64,000 bases of DNA, taken from NCBI RefSeq assembly GCF_900172225.1, contig NZ_FWFO01000001.1, forward strand, positions 1,054,001 through 1,118,000. The letters run 5' to 3'. The notes beneath the pieces are model-generated. The model did no database searches. It worked only from the letters and a program-made list of their open reading frames with translations, and was not told the DNA's origin. Made by a program: the position numbers and the translations under genes. Positions 58,298 through 64,000 of the stretch are shown piece by piece. This stretch comes from Falsiruegeria litorea R37. Its GTDB lineage: Bacteria > Pseudomonadota > Alphaproteobacteria > Rhodobacterales > Rhodobacteraceae. Within the stretch, counting starts at the first letter, position 1. Every line of letters starts with the position of its first letter.

Positions 58298-60031
58298 TCA
58301 ACGGGGGGCTGTCGTCTCGCCAGAGACCGAATTCGGCAAATCATCCAGCTCAACGGCGCGTTTGACGGGCAGGGCGTGCAACGGTTCCGAGACCCCCCGC
58401 AGCTCGAAACTCTTCAACTCCAGAGATGTCACATCGATGCCGGCTTCGTTCAGGACCGCTTCGGACACCAGCAGTTCGACGCCCAATTCCTTGGTCTGCC
58501 CCTCCAATCGGCTTGCTGCATTGACGGTGTCGCCGATGATCGTGCGCGGCGCATGTCCGGCTGAGCCGATTTCCCCAAGAACCAGGTTGCCTAGGTGCAC
58601 ACCGATCCCGATCCGCACGTTTGGGTCGCCTTCGGTGTCCAGCGTCTGGTTGAACTCCTCCAACGCGCGACCGACTTCGGCGGCGGCTTTCAAGGCCGCC
58701 CTGGCCGAGCTGGGCGTGTTGGTGGTTTCAAAAACGGCCAGCAATCCGTCGCCCAGGTATTTGTCCACTGTGCCGCCCGCTTGCACGATGGATGGAACAA
58801 TCGCGTCAAAAAACCGGTTGAGCAGAAACACCACATCATAAGGCAGTTGCCCGGTGGTGCGGGCGGTAAAGCCGCGCATGTCCAGAAACAGGATGGCCAG
58901 TTGGCGTTCCTGCCCCTGGCTTTTGTGCGCCCGGTTGCGTTGCCCGTCCGGGCGGAACACCCGGAACACGGTCGCAGGGTTGGTTGGGCGGATCTGACAG
59001 GCCAGTCGCGTATTCGGCGCGGCTTTGACGGCGCGCAGGCTGCGTGCTTCGGCCTCGGACGGCGGTTCCAACAGGTCGATGCCTTCTTCAACCACAACCC
59101 GGCAGGTGGTGCAGCGCCCCTTGCCACCGCAAAGCGCCGTGTGGGGCACGCCGTTGGCTTGGGACATCTCGAGAAGTGTCATGCCTTTTTCGGATGTGAT
59201 GCGCGGTCCGTGGACGTATGAGATTCGCACAGACCGGCGGCGCGCCAAAAGCTTGCGACCCAGATAGACCGCCGCAGTCAGGCCAAGCAACGACCAGAAC
59301 ACCATCGTCCCTTGTTCTGTTGCCGCAAAAAGCGCCTGAAATGTTTCGCGCGATGGCCAGTTGAAATATTCCATGTATTCGGGGCGCAGGTCATTATCGA
59401 TGAAGATGTCATACATCCGGCGCCCCTCGGTCAGCACCCCGGCCAGACCAAAGGCAGGCACCAGAACTGCGGCACCAATCAGATAAGGGCTGAGCTTTCG
59501 CCAAAGGGGATGCAGTCGCAGCCAGAAATGCAACCCGATGCAGCCGTGAATCCAAACAACCAGCATCAGCCCGCTTTGCTTCCAGATCGCCGAGGATGGC
59601 CACATCAGGATGATGAGATAGCTCATCTCGTCATTCACATCGAAGAGCTCGTGGGCATAGCGCGTCTGCACCAGGTGAGCGATCAGCTGCAGGGGGATGA
59701 TCAGCCCCAGAACGACCTGCAATGCCTCGCTGATGGGCATCCGCAGAGTTCGGCGCCCGGCCACTTTGGCCAGAGCCAAACCCGCATGCAAGATCAGCGC
59801 TGTATAGAGGATACCGCTGCCCACGGGGTTGCGGACGATGCCGCGCATGATCTCCTCCATCCCGTCCATCAGGTCATCCGAGATCAGGCCCATGCCAATG
59901 TTGATGAAATGAAAGAAGGCGTAGGTGAACAGGATCAGGCCGGTGACGATCCGGGCCCGCGTCTGCCAATTTCCGCGCCAGAGTGCGCTTGCCAAGGGGG
60001 CCCTCCCGAGCTTGCTCCCAACTCGGACCAC
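58298..60031 (-). CDS. Membrane class III adenylate cyclase with haem-b-like and [2Fe-2S] domains (CyaC-like)
   Basis: A 577-residue protein in three parts. Residues 25-265 hold six predicted membrane helices with His at 41, 82, 119 and 162/168, resembling the dihaem anchor of succinate dehydrogenase. Residues 268-360 are a ferredoxin domain with Cys 301, 307, 310 and 345 ([2Fe-2S] spacing). Residues 378-560 are a class III cyclase: metal Asp 384 and 428, Lys 424 and Thr 497 for ATP choice, Asn 504 and Arg 508 for catalysis, so a class IIIb adenylate cyclase. Sinorhizobium CyaC, with a similar membrane part, responds to quinone redox state. A TTG start at 59995 with GGGAGG before it is an alternative. 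Confidence 0.88.
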   Translation of the reverse strand: MVRVGSKLGRAPLASALWRGNWQTRARIVTGLILFTYAFFHFINIGMGLISDDLMDGMEEIMRGIVRNPVGSGILYTALILHAGLALAKVAGRRTLRMPISEALQVVLGLIIPLQLIAHLVQTRYAHELFDVNDEMSYLIILMWPSSAIWKQSGLMLVVWIHGCIGLHFWLRLHPLWRKLSPYLIGAAVLVPAFGLAGVLTEGRRMYDIFIDNDLRPEYMEYFNWPSRETFQALFAATEQGTMVFWSLLGLTAAVYLGRKLLARRRSVRISYVHGPRITSEKGMTLLEMSQANGVPHTALCGGKGRCTTCRVVVEEGIDLLEPPSEAEARSLRAVKAAPNTRLACQIRPTNPATVFRVFRPDGQRNRAHKSQGQERQLAILFLDMRGFTARTTGQLPYDVVFLLNRFFDAIVPSIVQAGGTVDKYLGDGLLAVFETTNTPSSARAALKAAAEVGRALEEFNQTLDTEGDPNVRIGIGVHLGNLVLGEIGSAGHAPRTIIGDTVNAASRLEGQTKELGVELLVSEAVLNEAGIDVTSLELKSFELRGVSEPLHALPVKRAVELDDLPNSVSGETTAPR

Positions 60032-60091
60032 TGTGACGGCAGGGCCCGAGCGTGGTCAAGGCGCAGGTGAAGTTTGTTTTACGTCCCGACC

Positions 60092-60439
60092 TTAAGCTTC
60101 AAGACCCCAGCCGTCAGGGGAAAACCCATGCTCAAGCGCGGCTTGGGTCGCGACCTCTTCGCCGATCCAGATGCCCGAGGCTGAAACTGCCTGTTCAGGA
60201 AGTGTCGCCATCAGATAGGGACCTTCGCCGTCATCGTCTTCGATATACTGGCAGACATAATCCTGGCGGCTGAGCACATCTGCCAGGGGCCGCCAGTCAG
60301 CCTCGTCCGAGGTGGGGACAAAAAAGTAATCCACATCCGCCATTTCGGGCAGCCCATGTTTGGACTGAAGGTCAGCATAAACCGCAAAGGTTTCAGCCTG
60401 CTGGGCGGCGAAATCGTGGCTGGCAGTGTTCTGGGACAT
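60092..60439 (-). CDS. RraB-like (regulator of RNase E activity B) domain protein
   Basis: A 115-residue acidic protein. The end ALEHGFSPDGWGLE matches the conserved YDGWG-type C terminus of RraB (PF06877). DVDYFFVPTSDEADWRPLAD, followed by a strand-rich centre, fits the fold. RraB binds RNase E in gammaproteobacteria; whether this relative does is unknown. It lies between the cyclase and RES genes on the same strand. Confidence 0.72.
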   Translation of the reverse strand: MSQNTASHDFAAQQAETFAVYADLQSKHGLPEMADVDYFFVPTSDEADWRPLADVLSRQDYVCQYIEDDDGEGPYLMATLPEQAVSASGIWIGEEVATQAALEHGFSPDGWGLEA

Positions 60440-60503
60440 TCGGGCCGGTCCTCATATATATGCGAGAAAGCTGGCCTATAGGGTTTTGTTCTGTTTGCCT
60501 AGG

Positions 60504-61019
60504 TTAATAGTGCGGATCAAAAGCCTGCGACGGGCCATCTCTTCTGATCGTGGGTCCGTCCGCCGTGTTCCAGCGAAACAGTGAAAGATGGGTCAGGTCT
60601 GGCCGCGAGCGCGAGGGGGTCAGCAACCCGTCCAGTCCCTTGGCCCGCAACCGGTCGCCAAGGTGCCACGTTGGTGAAACCTCTCCCTTTGCATGAAGCT
60701 CTGCCCAGAAAGCATGAATGTCGTCCAAAGAGACGCCCCAAAGTTCGCGAGCCTGATGGGACCGAAGGTCGGCGACGGTTGCGTTTTCAACAGCAAATGG
60801 AAAGATCGCGCGTGGCGGGTCCTGGGGGCGAACATAAACCCGTAACGCGACTTGGCAGCCTTCGGGCGTCTGCGACAGATAAAGCGCCTTTTGACCATTG
60901 TGATGCCAACGTCCTTGCGGTGCGCGGGCAGGGCTGAGCAGATCATGCTCTTGCCCCAGAAAACCCGCCCGCCAAAAACGCCCTTCAATTCGGGCGATGT
61001 GGCGGGCGGTGTGTGTCAT
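60504..61019 (-). CDS. RES-domain protein (NAD+ phosphorylase-like)
   Basis: A 171-residue protein. GRFWRAGF near residue 13, the [19 protein letters not shown] segment (Arg and Tyr positions of the RES active site) and [11 protein letters not shown] near the end fit the RES domain (PF08808). The usual acidic residue after the Tyr strand appears as Gln-Val-Ala (CQVALRVYV), so activity may be altered. RES toxins normally pair with an Xre-type antitoxin, which is absent here. It overlaps the trxB stop by ATGA. Confidence 0.75.
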   Translation of the reverse strand: MTHTARHIARIEGRFWRAGFLGQEHDLLSPARAPQGRWHHNGQKALYLSQTPEGCQVALRVYVRPQDPPRAIFPFAVENATVADLRSHQARELWGVSLDDIHAFWAELHAKGEVSPTWHLGDRLRAKGLDGLLTPSRSRPDLTHLSLFRWNTADGPTIRRDGPSQAFDPHY

Positions 61020-61960
61020 TCCTGTTCGGCCAGGAACCGCTCGGCATCAAGCGCCGCCATGCAGCCCATGCCGGCGCTGGTGACGGCCTGGCGATACACG
61101 TGGTCGGTCAGGTCGCCGGCGGCAAAGACACCGGGCACCGACGTGCGCGTGGTGCCGGGTTCGGTCACGACATAGCCGCCCATGTGGGTCTCAAGCGAGT
61201 CCTTGACCAGCTCGTTGGCCGGGGCGTGGCCGATGGCGATAAAGACGCCTTTGCAAGGGATGTCGGTGATCTCGCCCGTTTGCACGTTCTTGACCTTGAC
61301 GCCCTCGACGCCCAGGGGCGCGTCGGTGCCGTAAACCTCGTCCAGTTGGTTGAACCACAGGGTTTCGATCTTTTCGTTCTTGAACAAGCGGTCCTGCAGG
61401 ATCTTTTCGGCGCGCAACTCGTCGCGGCGGTGGATCAGCGTCACTTTGGATGCAAAGTTCGTGAGGAACAGCGCCTCTTCGACGGCGGTGTTGCCGCCGC
61501 CTACGACCACGATCTCCTGCCCGCGATAGAAGAACCCGTCGCAGGTGGCACAGGCCGAAACGCCAAAGCCCTTGAATTTCTCTTCGCTTTCCATGCCCAG
61601 CCATTTGGCGCGCGCGCCGGTGGCCAGAATGACCGCGTCCGCTGTATAGACCGAGCCGCTGTCGCCCTTGGCGGTGAAGGGGCGTTTCGACAGGTCCAGA
61701 TCAGTGATGATGTCGCCGATGATCTCGCACCCCATGGCTTGGGCATGTTCCTGCATCTTGATCATCAGGTCAGGGCCCTGCACCTCGGTGAAACCCGGAT
61801 AGTTCTCGACCTCGGTCGTGGTGGTCAGCTGACCGCCGGGCTCAATACCCTGAACCAGGATCGGTTCCAGCATGGCGCGGCTGGCATAGACACCAGCGGT
61901 GTAGCCTGCAGGCCCTGAACCGATGATCAGAACTTTGGTGTGACGTGTTTCGGCCATCAT
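61016..61960 (-). CDS. trxB: Thioredoxin-disulfide reductase
   Basis: A 314-residue flavoprotein that reduces thioredoxin with NADPH. The FAD motif [18 protein letters not shown] is near residue 11, the redox centre [10 protein letters not shown] near residue 136, NADPH motif [13 protein letters not shown], and the C-terminal FAD motif [20 protein letters not shown]. All catalytic parts are intact. It is divergent from an lrp gene, an arrangement also seen in E. coli, and coupled to the RES gene. Confidence 0.97.
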   Translation of the reverse strand: MMAETRHTKVLIIGSGPAGYTAGVYASRAMLEPILVQGIEPGGQLTTTTEVENYPGFTEVQGPDLMIKMQEHAQAMGCEIIGDIITDLDLSKRPFTAKGDSGSVYTADAVILATGARAKWLGMESEEKFKGFGVSACATCDGFFYRGQEIVVVGGGNTAVEEALFLTNFASKVTLIHRRDELRAEKILQDRLFKNEKIETLWFNQLDEVYGTDAPLGVEGVKVKNVQTGEITDIPCKGVFIAIGHAPANELVKDSLETHMGGYVVTEPGTTRTSVPGVFAAGDLTDHVYRQAVTSAGMGCMAALDAERFLAEQE

Positions 61961-62111
61961 GACCCCCTATGATCTGCTCGAATGCGTGCGATGGCGGCAG
62001 CGCCATCCGTCGGGGGATGGATATAGCGACGGCAGGAGGCCTCTTAAACCCCCAAACACGCAGGGTTGCAGAACGGCAACGCAAGCAGAGCAAGGCGCCC
62101 GCACATAAATT

Positions 62112-62144
62112 CCGCAGTCGAAAATTATCGTGGCGATACTGCGG
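62112..62144. promoter_or_regulatory. Inverted repeat between trxB and lrp, candidate operator
   Basis: CCGCAGT (62112-62118) and ACTGCGG (62138-62144) are exact reverse complements, 19 bases apart, in the shared 246-base gap. The space between is AT-rich (AAAATTATCG). Confidence 0.45.
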
Positions 62145-62206
62145 CGAAACATTATTGCGCCCGCTTGGGGCGCTGCTATAAGAAACGCAATGTGAGGGAG
62201 CTTTTC

Positions 62207-62707
62207 ATGGTCGCAACACGGCTGGATCCGATTGACCGCAAGATACTGTCAGAGCTGCAAGCTGACGGTCGGATGACCAATGTCGAATTGGCCAAGCGGG
62301 TGGGTATTTCTGCCCCGCCTTGCCTGCGCCGCGTGCGCACGCTGGAAGAGGCGGGATTTATCCGCGGGTATCACGCGGATGTGAATGCCCGCGAATTGGG
62401 ATTCGAGGTTCAGGTGTTCGCCATGGTTGGCCTGGACAGCCAGGCCGAATCGGAATTGGTGGCGTTTGAAGAACGCTGCCGCCAGTGGCCGCTTGTTCGC
62501 GAATGCCACATGCTGAATGGCGAAGTGGACTTTATCCTAAAATGTGTGGCCCCCGATCTGAGCAGCTTTCAGAGCTTCCTGACCGGAGAGCTGCTGAGCA
62601 CACCGAATGTGGCTAGCGTCAAAACCTCGCTTGTCATTCGCGGTGCGAAGGACGACCCTGGCGTGCCTTTTGATATCCTTGAGGAGCGCCTGAACCGGAC
62701 GGCTTGA
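62207..62707 (+). CDS. lrp: Lrp/AsnC family transcriptional regulator
   Basis: A 166-residue regulator. The helix-turn-helix (DPIDRKILSELQADGRMTNV, then ELAKRVGISAPPCLRRVRTL) is at residues 6-60, and the RAM domain carries the ECHMLNGEVDFILKCV strand. The APPCLRRVRTLEE wording is the form found in the global-type Lrp near trxB in alphaproteobacteria. The start at 62207 is the first Met that fits; the frame is open 47 codons further up. It is divergent from trxB. Confidence 0.93.
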   Translation: MVATRLDPIDRKILSELQADGRMTNVELAKRVGISAPPCLRRVRTLEEAGFIRGYHADVNARELGFEVQVFAMVGLDSQAESELVAFEERCRQWPLVRECHMLNGEVDFILKCVAPDLSSFQSFLTGELLSTPNVASVKTSLVIRGAKDDPGVPFDILEERLNRTA

Positions 62708-62795
62708 CCGGTTGAGGTGTCAATTCAGGCGATCGGGCAGGTGGCAGCAGGGTGGCTGCCACGATGCAGCCGACCCACCAAAACAAAATGTCCAT
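62634..62795 (-). CDS. Possible small membrane protein downstream of the Hint gene
   Basis: A 53-codon open frame starting MDILFWWVGCIVAATLLPPA, so one hydrophobic helix followed by a Pro-rich polar tail. AAGGGGA stands four bases before the ATG, and the start is only nine bases after the Hint stop, which suggests coupling. Its 3' half is antisense to the end of lrp, so the real protein may be shorter or the frame may be chance. Confidence 0.35.
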   Translation of the reverse strand: MDILFWWVGCIVAATLLPPARSPELTPQPVKPSGSGAPQGYQKARQGRPSHRE

Positions 62796-62804
62796 GACGT
62801 CCCC

Positions 62805-63587
62805 TTAGGCGGTAAGGCTGTCGATTTCGCCTTCGCCTGCGCGTGGGAAGACTTGAGGGCCGAAATCGGTCAATTTATCGATATGTGCGAATAGGTTGAG
62901 GTAGAGGCTACGCATCGCGTGGCTGATGACCCGCACCGCATTGATCCCCGGATGATAGGTTTCGAACTGCAGGCCGTCGACGTTGATCACGGCGTGTTTG
63001 CGTAGGCAGATGTGGAACAACTCAACCGGTGTCGGGGGGGCTGTTTCGATCACGTTCATGCCGTCGATGAATTCTTGCACCGGTGTCAGGATTGGTTGAC
63101 CGTTTGCGATGGCTCGCAAGTGGCCGGGCGTCGACAAGAGCCGGGCCGCGGGGCCAGCAATCACGCCGGACATCGGCTTTTGCATACCAAAGGTATCGGC
63201 CATGAAACGGGTCAGATGATGCGTACGGCCGCGCAGGTCGGGTTTGCCGGGGATCAGCGTGGTCGAACCCTTCCAGAGTACCTCTTGTGCCGAGCCGTCT
63301 TGCGTGATCACGCGATCGCCGGGCAGCAGGTCCTGGATCGCCATCGGGCCACAATCGGTTTCCACAAGCGAGCCGCGACTGAAGGCACAGAATGCGTTTT
63401 CGAACAGGGGGAGGGCTGGGGCGATTTGGCGGGTTTCGACGATATTGCCGTTGTCCAGTAGACTACTGATCTGATAGCGGCGTAGCTGCGGACGGGTCGG
63501 AGCACGCAGGGCCGCGGGATCTTGTAGAATCGTGCTGGTTTCAACGGCATTCCGCGCCGCCCGGGTTAACGAGTGGGGGATTGTCAT
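62805..63587 (-). CDS. Hint-domain protein, solo (second copy, divergent)
   Basis: A 260-residue protein. The Hint domain begins at Cys in FCAFSRGSLVETDCGPMAIQ, with LLPGDRVITQDGSAQEVLWK as the next block. LLSTPGHLRAI matches block B (Thr-x-x-His), and the close is VNVDGLQFETYHPG. A conserved-looking tail of about 45 residues (RSLYLNLFAHIDKLTDFGPQ) follows. It differs strongly from the Hint protein at 7274. There is no signal peptide and no known cargo. The start at 63587 is preferred; the frame runs to 63641. Confidence 0.8.
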   Translation of the reverse strand: MTIPHSLTRAARNAVETSTILQDPAALRAPTRPQLRRYQISSLLDNGNIVETRQIAPALPLFENAFCAFSRGSLVETDCGPMAIQDLLPGDRVITQDGSAQEVLWKGSTTLIPGKPDLRGRTHHLTRFMADTFGMQKPMSGVIAGPAARLLSTPGHLRAIANGQPILTPVQEFIDGMNVIETAPPTPVELFHICLRKHAVINVDGLQFETYHPGINAVRVISHAMRSLYLNLFAHIDKLTDFGPQVFPRAGEGEIDSLTA

Positions 63588-63643
63588 AGCGTATTCGGCC
63601 CTTTCCATTCGGGTCGCATCTGCGTCGGCCCCCACCGACAACG

Positions 63644-63677
63644 TCAGATGGACTGATTACGTTTAGTCCACATCTGA
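63644..63677. promoter_or_regulatory. Imperfect inverted repeat upstream of the Hint gene
   Basis: TCAGATGGACT (63644-63654) and AGTCCACATCTGA (63665-63677) pair except for a CA insertion. The site lies 57-90 bases upstream of the Hint start. It could be an operator or a leader hairpin. Confidence 0.35.
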
Positions 63678-63823
63678 ATCGGCTGAGAATATGCCGAGCG
63701 TTGATTAAATTTGTCAAAAAACCTTCTGGTTTTGGGGCGCTGTTTGCAGACAGTCAGGCTGACCTTCGATTTTTGTTTCCGGTTTGGCGGGTAATCCGCC
63801 GGTTTTGCAACAGTTGCCCCCGA

Positions 63824-63853
63824 ACCCGCCTCGCCTCGGTGGGCGAGGCGGGT
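63824..63853. terminator. Strong hairpin, possible terminator of the gene at the window end
   Basis: ACCCGCCTCGCC/GGCGAGGCGGGT form a 12-bp perfect stem with a 6-base loop, 55 bases after the stop of the minus-strand gene entering from the right edge. No clear T run follows, so termination is uncertain. The rest of 63588-63907 holds only the inverted repeat upstream of the Hint gene and a small GGCGG/CCGCC hairpin near 63786-63800. Confidence 0.5.
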
Positions 63854-63907
63854 GTCAGGCCCGGCCGGTCAGGGGCAGCGTCCGGCGTCGGGCGATGTTG
63901 TGGCGAG

Positions 63908-64000
63908 TTAGGCCGTTTTGACCAGGCGAAGCTTTGCTTCACCGTTGCGGCGCGCAATCATCGCTGCGCGACGGGCACCGCGAGCCCAAGGCATCTGAAC
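63908..64000 (-). CDS. C-terminal end of an unidentified small basic protein, cut by the window
   Basis: The minus strand is open from the right edge to a TAA at 63908-63910. It encodes a basic tail including MPWARGARRAAMIARRNGEA, followed by KLRLVKTA. A Met at 63992 could be an internal or the true start. The family is not recognised. Codon use looks coding, but the piece is short. Confidence 0.4.
   Translation of the reverse strand, partial: VQMPWARGARRAAMIARRNGEAKLRLVKTA

Overview
The window is chromosomal DNA from an alphaproteobacterium of the family Rhodobacteraceae, most likely the Roseobacter group. I base this on the GC-rich coding sequence, the split F1-only ATP synthase operon (atpHAGDC without F0 genes), the fused Sat-CysC sulfurylase/APS kinase, the solo Hint-domain proteins, the Hsp20-DUF1150 pair, DUF2125/DUF2161/DUF465 proteins and the clpA-M23 arrangement. 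The species cannot be fixed by reading alone. Most of the window is ordinary core chromosome. I see no prophage, insertion sequence, CRISPR array, rRNA or tRNA.

Layout. 1-7.1 kb: the end of hisG, a cupin, a DUF1127 protein divergent from a LysR regulator, an AraC regulator divergent from an exported amidohydrolase with a long inverted repeat between them, then an exported DUF3299 protein overlapping an OprB-like porin. 7.3-9.7 kb: a Hint-domain protein, rpsD with promoter and terminator, and a TraR/DksA zinc-finger protein. 9.7-14.6 kb: an Lrp regulator divergent from a class V aminotransferase, then the coupled hisC-tyrC-extensin operon. 14.6-25 kb: DUF2125, ChaC, a MotA/MotB-like pair with a very long predicted coiled coil, the clpA-M23-DinB operon, gloB and a methyltransferase. 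25.1-26.5 kb: a lower-GC stretch holding a decayed gene and the atp leader.

26.5-31.4 kb: atpHAGDC with a strong terminator. 31.5-33.7 kb: an H-type lectin, a Tat-exported intradiol-dioxygenase-like protein coupled to a b-type-cytochrome-like membrane protein, and a RidA-like protein. 33.7-40.5 kb: prs, an isomerase/hydrolase pair, a threonine aldolase-ycgN-ribF operon bracketed by inverted copies of a REP-like repeat, a MaoC hydratase and a HAD phosphatase. 40.8-46 kb: an M48 lipoprotein, a GlxA-type regulator divergent from a GFA protein, ppaC, TraB and DUF2161. 46-48.2 kb: groES-groEL with a CIRCE operator.

48.2-56.2 kb: GNAT, EamA, a lipase coupled to a PhnM-like hydrolase, purEK, DUF465, hsp20-DUF1150 behind an RpoH-like promoter, and PhzF coupled to a GT10 glycosyltransferase. 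56.2-64 kb: twin palindromes, sat-cysC, a membrane adenylate cyclase with haem-like and ferredoxin domains, RraB, a RES protein coupled to trxB, lrp, a second Hint protein and the tail of a further gene.

No complete new multi-gene system stands out. The best candidates for new biology are the stator-like pair at 16.2-19.5 kb, the exported intradiol-like/cytochrome pair at 32-33 kb, the RES-TrxB coupling at 60.5-62 kb, and several unexplained inverted repeats.
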